A stretch of DNA of 64,000 nt, from assembly GCF_020991455.1 (NCBI RefSeq), contig NZ_JAJMOX010000009.1, positions 186,001-250,000 on the forward strand, in the 5' to 3' direction. Below the pieces are notes generated by a model, which had not been told where the DNA came from, searched no databases, and worked only from the letters and a program-made list of their open reading frames with translations. Numbering within the stretch: position 1 is the stretch's first letter; every line of letters begins with the position of its first letter. The DNA is from Flavobacterium sp. JAS (lineage in GTDB: Bacteria > Bacteroidota > Bacteroidia > Flavobacteriales > Flavobacteriaceae). Shown here one piece after another: positions 42,434 to 49,502 of the stretch. Both the position numbers and the translations under genes were made by a program.

Positions 42434-43849
42434 TTATATTTTAGGAAATTTCATTTCATTAAATGTACTTTTCTGTGTTGCCAATTTTTCAATATCCTGC
42501 CATTTTCTTGGAGAGTCAATTGATAGATTTTCGTATGAATCTTTTTTGATTGCAATGTCATCTTCGATACGAACACCAATGTTCCACCATTTTTTGTCGC
42601 ATTTACTATTTGCCGGAATATAAATTCCTGGTTCGACAGTTATAATCATATTTTCTTTAAGAGTACTTGTTGGGCCACTGAAATTTCCTTTGTCGTGAAC
42701 ATCTAAGCCAAGAAAGTGAGAACAACCGTGCGGATAGTAAAGTTTTACATCTTTAGGATCTGTAATAATTCCTAGTTTTATCAAGCCGTTTGCCAGAACT
42801 TCTTTTGCTGTATTGTTTAGATCGACAAGCGGTGTTCCTTCTTTGCAAATTTTGAAAACAGCTTCTTGTGCGTCATAAACTAATTGATAAATGGCTTTTT
42901 GTTCTTCGGTAAATTTTCCGTTTGCGGGAACTGTTCTGGTAACATCAGCAGAATAGCCGTGATATTCAGATCCAACATCCATTAATAGTAATTGATTGTC
43001 AATTTTTGTACTGTTATTTTCTCCATAATGTAAAATACATCCGTTGGCTCCGGCACCAACAATTGGAGGATAACCTTCGCCCTCGGCACCATATTTTTTG
43101 TGGATATAAGCATGAATTCCGTCAGCTTCGTTTTCGCTCATATCAGGGCCAACGGCTTTCATAACTTCATTGTGAGCAATGCAGGAAAGTTTAACGGTTT
43201 TACGCATTAATTCCATTTCTTCCGGAGTTTTGATTTCTCTAAGCGTGCTTGTAATAGATCTGAAAAATTCTAAAGAAACATGATCTTCTTTTGTAATTCC
43301 GGCTTTGGTTTTGAAGGTCTGTAGTAATCCGGAAAGATCAAAACCAGTTGAATTATTTCTAATATCTACAGGTATATTATCGTATATTATTTTATCAAAT
43401 TTTTTAAAATCAATAGCAAAATCTTTAAAATCTTTTCCGTTATAAACGTTAGAAATTCCCAATTGCGATTTTACACCATCGATACCCAAACGTCTTCCGG
43501 TCCACATTTCGCTGGCGGCATTTCTTTCTCTTGTAAAAAATACTTCATTATAGGTTTGATCTGTTCCTTGTGCTTCTTTAAAAATCAATAAAACGGCATC
43601 CGGTTCTTTGTATCCGGTTAGGTAATACAAATCGGGATTTTGATGGAAATTGTAGTTAATGTCTCTTGAAAAAACTCTTTCCGGATACGAAAAAATCACT
43701 GCAACAGAATTGGCAGGCATAAGTTTTCTAAAAGCTTCTCTGCGGCCTTGATGAAATTCTTTTGAAAGATAATCAGTTGGCAGGTTTTCTTGTGAATGAA
43801 TTTTTGGAAGAATAAGTAAGAAAGTAAAAAGTAGAAATAATTGCTTCAT
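42434..43849 (-). CDS. Secreted Xaa-Pro aminopeptidase (M24B)
   Basis: Cleaves N-terminal residues preceding proline. 471 residues: signal peptide (LFLLFTFLLILPKIHS), an aminopeptidase P N-terminal domain (about 30-170), and a pita-bread M24 domain. The dinuclear metal ligands are present: two Asp in MDVGSEYHGYSADVTRTVP, His in YPHGCSHFLGLDVHD, Glu in TVEPGIYIP and Glu in GVRIEDDIAI. Export to the periplasm suggests peptide scavenging or processing. It stands alone between repeat-containing spaces. Confidence 0.92.
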   Translation of the reverse strand: MKQLFLLFTFLLILPKIHSQENLPTDYLSKEFHQGRREAFRKLMPANSVAVIFSYPERVFSRDINYNFHQNPDLYYLTGYKEPDAVLLIFKEAQGTDQTYNEVFFTRERNAASEMWTGRRLGIDGVKSQLGISNVYNGKDFKDFAIDFKKFDKIIYDNIPVDIRNNSTGFDLSGLLQTFKTKAGITKEDHVSLEFFRSITSTLREIKTPEEMELMRKTVKLSCIAHNEVMKAVGPDMSENEADGIHAYIHKKYGAEGEGYPPIVGAGANGCILHYGENNSTKIDNQLLLMDVGSEYHGYSADVTRTVPANGKFTEEQKAIYQLVYDAQEAVFKICKEGTPLVDLNNTAKEVLANGLIKLGIITDPKDVKLYYPHGCSHFLGLDVHDKGNFSGPTSTLKENMIITVEPGIYIPANSKCDKKWWNIGVRIEDDIAIKKDSYENLSIDSPRKWQDIEKLATQKSTFNEMKFPKI

Positions 43850-43933
43850 TTGGCAGTTTTTAGTTTTGGTTTTTGATTGGTTTATTGCTGCAAATTACAA
43901 AAAAAAATGTTTTACTGTTAGAGGGAAAAAGTT

Positions 43934-44015
43934 GCCACGAATTTCACGAATTTTTGCTAATTTTTATATTCTGAACATAAAATATAATTCGTGTAGATTC
44001 GTGAAATTCTTGGCG
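43934..44015. repeat. Second copy of the GCCACGAATT inverted repeat (imperfect)
   Basis: GCCACGAATTTCACGAATTT on the left (from 43934) and a largely complementary arm ending GTGAAATTCTTGGC at 44015, with a longer, partly folded centre. It shares arm sequence with the perfect repeat at 40069-40119. Here it lies between two minus-strand genes. Confidence 0.65.
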
Positions 44016-44030
44016 AAAAACATAAAAAAA

Positions 44031-44049
44031 CCGTCCATAAAATGGACGG
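44031..44049 (-). terminator. Hairpin terminator of msrB-msrA
   Basis: 8-bp stem CCGTCCAT / ATGGACGG with a 3-nt loop. On the minus strand it is followed by six T residues. It lies 30 nt after the msrA stop. Confidence 0.8.
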
Positions 44050-44078
44050 CAATTAGTGTTAACCTTTATGAAGTATTT

Positions 44079-44687
44079 TTATTTCTTTTTGAGTTTGTCT
44101 TTGAAAACCTTTTCGAATTTTTCAATTTTAGGCTGAATTACCATTTTGCAATACGGTTGATTTTTATTATTCGCATAATAATTCTGATGATAATCTTCTG
44201 CTTTATAGAAAGCTTTAAAAGGTTCTACTTTTGTCACAATTGGGCTGTTGTAAACTTTTGCTTTGTTCAATTCGGCAATGATACTTTCTGCAGCCTTTTT
44301 TTGTTCTTCATTTTTATAAAAAATCACGGAACGATATTGCGTTCCAACATCTGCGCCTTGTCTGTTTAAAGTTGTTGGATCATGAACGGTAAAGAAAACC
44401 TGAAAGATTTCATTAATATCGGTTACGTTTTTATCATATGTAATTTGAACTACTTCGGCATGACCGGTTGTTCCAGTGCAAACTTCCTCATAAGATGGGT
44501 TGGCAACTTTTCCTCCTGAAAATCCCGAAACAACAGATTTTACTCCGTCTAGATTTTCATAAACAGCTTCTACACACCAGTAACATCCTCCGCCAAGGGT
44601 AATAGTTTCGAGGTTTGAAGCTTTTTTATTTTGCGCAAATCCATTTAAGGATAAAGCAAAAAGGCAAATTAAAATTGTATTTTTCAT
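44079..44687 (-). CDS. msrA: Exported peptide-methionine (S)-S-oxide reductase
   Basis: Reduces the S form of methionine sulfoxide in oxidised proteins. From the ATG at 44687 the protein has 202 residues: signal peptide (ILICLFALSLNGFAQ), then the MsrA domain with GGGCYWCVEAVYENLDGV (catalytic Cys35, second Cys38), SGFSGG, YEEVCTGTTGHAEVVQ and FFTVHDPTTLNRQG. An in-frame start at 44726 would overlap msrB and place extra residues before the signal peptide, so it is rejected. It starts 7 nt after the msrB stop. Confidence 0.92.
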   Translation of the reverse strand: MKNTILICLFALSLNGFAQNKKASNLETITLGGGCYWCVEAVYENLDGVKSVVSGFSGGKVANPSYEEVCTGTTGHAEVVQITYDKNVTDINEIFQVFFTVHDPTTLNRQGADVGTQYRSVIFYKNEEQKKAAESIIAELNKAKVYNSPIVTKVEPFKAFYKAEDYHQNYYANNKNQPYCKMVIQPKIEKFEKVFKDKLKKK

Positions 44688-44694
44688 TTCTTTG

Positions 44695-45249
44695 TTATTT
44701 GTTGTCAGGAATAAAATCAAGTGCAATCGAATTCATGCAATAGCGTTTTCCGGTTGGTGGAGGTCCGTCATCAAATAAATGTCCTAGATGCCCGCCGCAA
44801 CGACCGCAAAGGGCTTCGATTCTTTCCATTCCAAGAGAGTTATCATTTTTGTAAACCACGCTGGTTTTATTGTCTTGTTCAAAAAAACTAGGCCATCCGC
44901 AGCTACTTGCGAATTTAGCGCCGGATCTAAAAAGTTTATTTCCGCAGGAAGCGCAGTAATATGTTCCTTTTTCATCAGACTTCCAGTATTTTCCGGTAAA
45001 AGGTCTTTCGGTATCAGCTTCGCGCATTACGGCATAAACATCATCAGGAAGCACTTTTTTCCATTCGGCGTTACTCACATTTAGTTTTGTTGTGTCTGTA
45101 TTGGAGTAATAAGGATTTCCGGGTTTAGAGATTTTGTTTTCCATGGCCACTGTTTTTGTGTTTTGTTTTTTTGCGCTTTGTCCACATGCTTGTAGAATGA
45201 AGAGCGGAATTAAAAAGCAAAGGCTGAGTATTTGAGTTTTTGTTTTCAT
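44695..45249 (-). CDS. msrB: Exported peptide-methionine (R)-S-oxide reductase, lipoprotein
   Basis: Reduces the R form of methionine sulfoxide. The 184 residues begin with a lipoprotein signal (LCFLIPLFILQAC, lipobox LQAC). The MsrB domain has two C-x-x-C zinc pairs (YYCASCGNK and ALCGRCGGH), the CGWPSF motif and the catalytic Cys171 in RYCMNS. The msrB-msrA pair, both exported, forms an envelope protein-repair unit. The region upstream to idi (45250-45544) is AT-rich and holds no further gene. Confidence 0.92.
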   Translation of the reverse strand: MKTKTQILSLCFLIPLFILQACGQSAKKQNTKTVAMENKISKPGNPYYSNTDTTKLNVSNAEWKKVLPDDVYAVMREADTERPFTGKYWKSDEKGTYYCASCGNKLFRSGAKFASSCGWPSFFEQDNKTSVVYKNDNSLGMERIEALCGRCGGHLGHLFDDGPPPTGKRYCMNSIALDFIPDNK

Positions 45250-45544
45250 TGTTTTTGTGTGCTTTAATTCTGTATTTCAAAGATACAACGAGATTTTACC
45301 TTGAAATGTCGGGTACTTTACAATTCAGATTTATTTAAGTATGTTTTAACTTTTTGTATTTACGAAAAATAGATGGATATAGTTTTTATACCTTATTTTT
45401 AAAGGTTTTTATGAATAATGTTGGTTGTAAACATTTGTAAATCAGTTTTGTATAAAATGCAATGCTCGTTAAACTTTTCACAATCTTTTCTAAGATTTTC
45501 AAGCCATTTCTTTTTTCGTATTTTTGTTTGTACAAAACGCCCTA

Positions 45545-46072
45545 ATGATAGAAGAAAACGTAATATTAGTTAATCAAAATGATGAGCAAATTGGCTTAAT
45601 GCCAAAATTAGAAGCACACGAAAAAGCACTTTTACATCGCGCTTTTTCAGTTTTTATCCTAAATAGTAAAAACGAGATTATGCTACAGCAGCGTGCCCAT
45701 CAAAAATACCACTCACCTTTACTCTGGACAAATACTTGCTGCAGTCATCAGCGTGAAGGAGAAACAAATATTGAAGCAGGAAGTCGACGATTGTTTGAAG
45801 AAATGGGGTTTAAAACCGAATTGAAAGAACTCTTTCATTTTATCTATAAAGCTCCTTTTGATAATGGTCTTACAGAACATGAACTGGATCATGTTATGAT
45901 TGGATATTATAATGATAATCCAAACATAAATTTTGATGAAGTTGAAGCCTGGAAATGGATGAAGATTGAAGACGTAAAAAATGATATTGAAAAGCAACCC
46001 GAAATTTATACCGTTTGGTTCAAAATAATTTTTGATGAATTTTATCATTATTTAGAAGACCATAAAATATAA
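45545..46072 (+). CDS. idi: Isopentenyl-diphosphate delta-isomerase, type I
   Basis: Interconverts IPP and DMAPP for isoprenoid synthesis. Nudix-fold enzyme of 175 residues with HRAFSVFILNSKNEIMLQQR, the catalytic Cys in LLWTNTCCSHQREGE and the Nudix-like helix RRLFEEMGF. The catalytic Glu lies in HELDHVMIG. The ATG at 45545 is used; a TTG at 45524 is part of a TATTTTTG -7-like box (45519-45526) and is unlikely to be a start. Together with HMG-CoA reductase at 49.5-50.8 kb it points to a mevalonate pathway. The next gene follows after 24 nt. Confidence 0.93.
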   Translation: MIEENVILVNQNDEQIGLMPKLEAHEKALLHRAFSVFILNSKNEIMLQQRAHQKYHSPLLWTNTCCSHQREGETNIEAGSRRLFEEMGFKTELKELFHFIYKAPFDNGLTEHELDHVMIGYYNDNPNINFDEVEAWKWMKIEDVKNDIEKQPEIYTVWFKIIFDEFYHYLEDHKI

Positions 46073-46096
46073 AACCATACTAACCGAAAAACCAAA

Positions 46097-46507
46097 ATGA
46101 GAGTAACCATATCAAGAAAAGCACATTTTAATGCTGCACATCGATTGCACAGGAAAGATTGGACATTTGAGAAAAACGATGCTGTTTTTGGAAAATGTAA
46201 TAATCCTAATTTTCATGGTCATAATTATGGTTTAACAGTAAGTGTTACAGGAAAAATTGACCCGGAAACTGGTTTTGTTTTAGATGTGAAAGTATTGGCG
46301 GATATTATACGCGAAGAAGTAGAAATACCGTTTGATCACAAAAATCTGAATCTGGATGTACCGGAATTTCAAGATTTAAATCCAACTGCCGAAAATATTG
46401 TGGTTGTGATATGGAATAAAATTAGAAAAAAAATTCAGCCGGATTTTGATTTAGAAATCGTTTTGACTGAAACGGACCGCAATTTTGTAACTTATAAAGG
46501 AGAATAA
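46097..46507 (+). CDS. queD: 6-carboxytetrahydropterin synthase / PTPS family
   Basis: A 136-residue T-fold enzyme of the 6-pyruvoyltetrahydropterin synthase family. Zinc ligands are His in NAAHRLHR and the H-x-H of NFHGHNYGL. The catalytic Cys lies in FGKCNNPNFHG, and the Glu near the end in VLTETDRNF. In bacteria this is usually QueD, the second step to queuosine, but a tetrahydrobiopterin role cannot be excluded since no other que gene is nearby. The peroxiredoxin gene starts 3 nt after its stop. Confidence 0.85.
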   Translation: MRVTISRKAHFNAAHRLHRKDWTFEKNDAVFGKCNNPNFHGHNYGLTVSVTGKIDPETGFVLDVKVLADIIREEVEIPFDHKNLNLDVPEFQDLNPTAENIVVVIWNKIRKKIQPDFDLEIVLTETDRNFVTYKGE

Positions 46508-46510
46508 TAA

Positions 46511-46969
46511 ATGTCATTAAAAATAGGAGATATAGTTCCGAATTTTACTGCAAAAGATAGTCATGGAGAAGTTTTTGAAAGCCAAAGTGTTTTGGGCCGA
46601 AAGCCACTCGTGATTTATTTTTATCCAAAAGACAATACGCCCGGTTGTACTACCGAAGCTTGTAGTTTTAGGGATCAATACGAAGATTTTAAAGACTTAG
46701 GCGCTGAGGTTATTGGTATAAGTAGTGATAGTATTAAATCACATCAAAAATTTGCCAAGAAACATCAATTGCCTTTTATATTGTTATCTGATCAGGATAA
46801 AAGAATCCGACACCTTTTTGGGGTTCGTGATACTTTGTTTGGTCTTGTACCAGGAAGAGTAACGTATGTTATTGATCGAAATGGCGTTGTTATTTTGATT
46901 TTTGACAGCATGAATGCTGCAAAACACATTCCGAAAGCACTTGAAACTATTAAAGAATTAGTATTATAA
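46511..46969 (+). CDS. bcp: Thioredoxin-dependent peroxiredoxin (BCP/PrxQ)
   Basis: Reduces hydroperoxides at the cost of thioredoxin. 152 residues with the PrxQ active site DNTPGCTTEACSFRD: peroxidatic Cys46 and resolving Cys51 five residues later. GRKPLVIYFYPK and PGRVTYVIDRNG are family features. No signal peptide, so cytoplasmic. It lies 3 nt after queD and is probably in the idi-queD operon. Confidence 0.94.
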   Translation: MSLKIGDIVPNFTAKDSHGEVFESQSVLGRKPLVIYFYPKDNTPGCTTEACSFRDQYEDFKDLGAEVIGISSDSIKSHQKFAKKHQLPFILLSDQDKRIRHLFGVRDTLFGLVPGRVTYVIDRNGVVILIFDSMNAAKHIPKALETIKELVL

Positions 46970-47032
46970 AACTAAAAAATAGTATTATATCAGTGTTAAA
47001 TTAATAAAGATATTAGCCCAAAAAATATATTC

Positions 47033-48001
47033 ATGAAGTCAAAATTATATCCCTTGCAATTTGAACCCATTTTGAAAGAAAGAATTTGGGGAGGAGAAAA
47101 ACTAAAAACAGTTCTTAATAAACCAATTGTATCTAAAATTACAGGTGAAAGTTGGGAATTATCTACTGTCGAAGGCGATGTAAGTACGATTGCAAATGGA
47201 GTTTTGAAAGGAAAATCATTGATGGAACTTATCGACGAAACGCCAAATGAAATTCTGGGAACAGAAGTTTACAAACGTTTTGGAAAACAGTTTCCACTAC
47301 TTTTTAAATATTTGGATGCTCGTGAAGACCTTTCGATACAAGTGCATCCAAATGATAAATTGGCAAAAGAACGTCATAACTCTTTTGGTAAAACCGAAAT
47401 GTGGTACGTGTTGCAAGCCGATACTGATGCCCGAATTATTGTTGGTTTTAAAGAAGATTCCAGTAAAGAAGAATATTTAGAGCATTTGCACAATAATACA
47501 CTAGTTTCTGTTTTAGATGATGTGAAAGCAAAGGTTGGTGATGTTTTCTTTTTAGAAACCGGAACTGTTCATGCTATTGGTGCCGGACTTGTAGTTGCCG
47601 AAATTCAGCAAACTTCTGATATTACCTATCGTTTGTATGATTTTGATCGTGTAGACGCACAAGGAAATAAAAGAGAACTTCATGTAGATTTAGCACTCGA
47701 TGCTATAAACTATAATAAGGTAGACACTCAAAAGAAATATGAGACTAAAGACAATACTTCGAATGCAGTAGTTGATTGTCCTTATTTTACCACCAATTTT
47801 ATTCCGTTAAAAGATAAAATAAACGTTACTAAATCCGGAGCAACTTTTACAGTATATATGTGTATTGAAGGAAGTTTTGAAATTGAGTATGACGGTTTTA
47901 AACAAGTTTATAAAAAAGGAGATACTGTTCTGGTTCCTGCTGAGATAAATGCATTTATTTTAGATGGAAATGCTTCAATTTTAGAAATTTACATTTCATA
48001 G
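47033..48001 (+). CDS. manA: Mannose-6-phosphate isomerase, class I
   Basis: Interconverts mannose-6-phosphate and fructose-6-phosphate. 322 residues, zinc-dependent cupin enzyme. Metal ligands lie in IQVHPNDKLAKE (Gln and His) and KTEMWYVL (Glu). The active-site loop has FLETGTVHAIGAGLVVAEIQ and QTSDITYRLYDFDR. It could supply mannose or GDP-fucose precursors for the surface glycan of the first region, though it is not linked to that operon. Preceded by 63 nt without a clear terminator. Confidence 0.93.
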   Translation: MKSKLYPLQFEPILKERIWGGEKLKTVLNKPIVSKITGESWELSTVEGDVSTIANGVLKGKSLMELIDETPNEILGTEVYKRFGKQFPLLFKYLDAREDLSIQVHPNDKLAKERHNSFGKTEMWYVLQADTDARIIVGFKEDSSKEEYLEHLHNNTLVSVLDDVKAKVGDVFFLETGTVHAIGAGLVVAEIQQTSDITYRLYDFDRVDAQGNKRELHVDLALDAINYNKVDTQKKYETKDNTSNAVVDCPYFTTNFIPLKDKINVTKSGATFTVYMCIEGSFEIEYDGFKQVYKKGDTVLVPAEINAFILDGNASILEIYIS

Positions 48002-48058
48002 GGCTAAATATAAAGATTATATGTACTTTTGCAGACGCAAATTAAAATAAAAATAAAA

Positions 48059-48325
48059 ATGGCAAACGTTAAAAATTTAAAGAAAGACATCAACTTCGTA
48101 TTAGGAGATATTATTGAGGCAATTTACTTATTTGAAATGTCTACAACAGGAAATCCAACTCCGGAAACGAATGCTTTGATCGATCAGGCTATTGCTGCAT
48201 TTGATACTTTGATCACAAAAGTGAATGCTAAGAACGTTGAAAACAAAAAAGCACACTTCAAACAAATCAATGTTGAATTGGAAGAAACTGCTAATCAATT
48301 GATTGCTAAAATCAACGAATTGTAA
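48059..48325 (+). CDS. Small conserved-type helical protein of unknown function
   Basis: An 88-residue protein predicted to be nearly all helix (NLKKDINFVLGDIIEAIYLF, a loop with TGNPTPE, then ALIDQAIAAFDTLITKV and ENKKAHFKQINVELEETAN). No cysteine, no signal peptide. The ATG at 48059 has an A-rich upstream; an in-frame start at 48029 would overlap a TACTTTTG -7-like box at 48024-48031. The regular heptad pattern suggests a coiled coil or four-helix bundle. I cannot assign a function. Confidence 0.75.
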   Translation: MANVKNLKKDINFVLGDIIEAIYLFEMSTTGNPTPETNALIDQAIAAFDTLITKVNAKNVENKKAHFKQINVELEETANQLIAKINEL

Positions 48326-48356
48326 GCAAAAAAAAGTATAAAAAAGTGCAAATTTA

Positions 48357-48388
48357 TTTTGGTAAAACGAAAAACCGCTTTATATTTG
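48357..48388 (+). promoter_or_regulatory. Promoter of the first tRNA-Thr
   Basis: TTTTG at 48357-48361, a 19-nt spacer and TATATTTG at 48381-48388, matching the Bacteroidota TTG / TAnnTTTG pattern. The tRNA starts 16 nt after the -7 box. Confidence 0.6.
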
Positions 48389-48403
48389 CACCCGTAATGA
48401 GTC

Positions 48404-48477
48404 GCCAGCGTAGCTCAGTTGGCTAGAGCAGCTGATTTGTAATCAGCAGGTCGTGGGTTCGAGTCCCTCCGCCGGCT
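48404..48477 (+). tRNA. tRNA-Thr (anticodon TGT)
   Basis: Cloverleaf of 74 nt: acceptor GCCAGCG / CGCCGGC, D-arm with TAGCTCAGTTGGCTAGAGC, anticodon stem GCTGA / TCAGC with loop TTTGTAA (anticodon TGT) and T-arm GTGGGTTCGAGTCCC. The discriminator is T and CCA is not encoded. Position 4 A faces position 69 C, a mismatch in the acceptor stem. The gene is identical to the copy at 48581-48654. Confidence 0.95.
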
Positions 48478-48484
48478 CAACAAA

Positions 48485-48510
48485 ACCATCACTTATAGTG
48501 GTGGTTTTTT
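48485..48510 (+). terminator. Terminator of the first tRNA-Thr
   Basis: Stem ACCATCAC / GTGGTGGT (one G-T pair), 5-nt loop, followed by six T residues, 8 nt after the tRNA. Confidence 0.8.
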
Positions 48511-48532
48511 ATTAAAATAAGCAGTAAATTTA

Positions 48533-48565
48533 TTTTGGAAATTACAAAAATCCATTTTATATTTG
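48533..48565 (+). promoter_or_regulatory. Promoter of the second tRNA-Thr
   Basis: TTTTG at 48533-48537, a 20-nt spacer and TATATTTG at 48558-48565. The sequence from the -7 box to the tRNA is identical to the first copy. Confidence 0.55.
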
Positions 48566-48580
48566 CACCCGTAATGAGTC

Positions 48581-48654
48581 GCCAGCGTAGCTCAGTTGGC
48601 TAGAGCAGCTGATTTGTAATCAGCAGGTCGTGGGTTCGAGTCCCTCCGCCGGCT
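48581..48654 (+). tRNA. tRNA-Thr (anticodon TGT), second copy
   Basis: Identical in all 74 positions to the copy at 48404-48477, including the A4-C69 mismatch. Each copy has its own promoter and terminator, so they are two transcription units from a local duplication. Confidence 0.95.
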
Positions 48655-48663
48655 CAACGTAAA

Positions 48664-48693
48664 ACCATCACTTTTTAGTGATGGTTTTTTTTT
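48664..48693 (+). terminator. Terminator of the second tRNA-Thr
   Basis: Perfect 8-bp stem ACCATCAC / GTGATGGT with a 6-nt loop and a run of nine T residues. Confidence 0.8.
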
Positions 48694-48710
48694 GGTTTAT
48701 ACTTAATAAA

Positions 48711-48800
48711 TTCCAATTTTTTAAATTCTTAATTCCAATCTTAGTGCTTCTTTTTAGTGCTTGGAATTTGTTCGCTAATTATCGCGATTGAAATTTGGAA
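48711..48800. repeat. AAATTCCAA-type repeat, degenerate copy
   Basis: Contains AAATTCCAATTTTTT, TTAATTCCAATCTTAG, GCTTGGAATTTG and GAAATTTGGAAAAA, related to the denser copy at 36702-36846. No gene lies in this space. Confidence 0.45.
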
Positions 48801-48854
48801 AAATGTAACAATAATTTTCTTATGTTTGTTGCTTAACCAGAAAACATATTACAC

Positions 48855-49304
48855 ATGGAAGAAGCATCAGTTTTTGAAAATTTTGAGTTGCAACTCGATC
48901 AATCTGCAAAAGATTTTTTAAAGGAAATCGCAAAATGGGCTTATTTTTTATCTATTTTAGGATTTGTAGCTATCGGTTTAATGATTGTGTTTGCATTCTT
49001 TGCGGGTACTGTTTTTACATCAATGGGTAATTCAGTGCCAGCAATGGGATCTTCTTTTGGGGCCATAATGGGATTTTTTTACTTTTTTATTGCAGCGCTT
49101 TATTTCTTCCCGGTTTATTATTTAAATAAATTTGCAACAAATGCTAAAAAAGCTTTTAGGGATAATGATTCTGAAGCGTTATCTGCTTCATTTGGTTATT
49201 TGAAATCACACTATAAATTTATTGGTATTATGACACTTTCAATTTTGGTATTGTATGGTCTTATTTTTGCTTTTGGCATTTTTGGAGCGTTGTTAGGAAG
49301 ATAA
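48855..49304 (+). CDS. DUF5362 family membrane protein
   Basis: A 149-residue inner-membrane protein with three or four hydrophobic segments (about 28-50, 62-88 and 120-146). An N-terminal cytosolic stretch LQLDQSAKDFLKEIAKWA and a central NKFATNAKKAFRDNDSEALS match the DUF5362 pattern. Function is unknown. It stands alone; a G/C-rich hairpin with a T-tract at 49412-49447 may end its transcript. Confidence 0.8.
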   Translation: MEEASVFENFELQLDQSAKDFLKEIAKWAYFLSILGFVAIGLMIVFAFFAGTVFTSMGNSVPAMGSSFGAIMGFFYFFIAALYFFPVYYLNKFATNAKKAFRDNDSEALSASFGYLKSHYKFIGIMTLSILVLYGLIFAFGIFGALLGR

Positions 49305-49411
49305 TATGGAGTGAATTTTCAGCAATGTAAAAGAAAAATACTGAATTCAATTCAATAAACTGATTCAATATTCTTTTTATTGATTTAAGTTTGGATCTTT
49401 TTAGATAATAA

Positions 49412-49447
49412 AGAAACCGTCAAATTGTTAAACTTGTGGCGGTTTTT
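49412..49447 (+). terminator. Probable terminator after the DUF5362 gene
   Basis: Imperfect stem with arms AACCGTCAAATTG and CTTGTGGCGGTT, followed by a T-tract on the + strand. It lies in the space before the convergent HMG-CoA reductase stop. Confidence 0.45.
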
Positions 49448-49502
49448 TATTTGAGTAAGGGATATTAAAAAAAGATAATAATTATAATATTTTGACCTTT
49501 TG

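Noticed and set aside
44688..44726. Longer msrA start overlapping msrB
   Set aside because: It would put 13 residues in front of a clear signal peptide; the ATG at 44687 follows the msrB stop at a normal distance.
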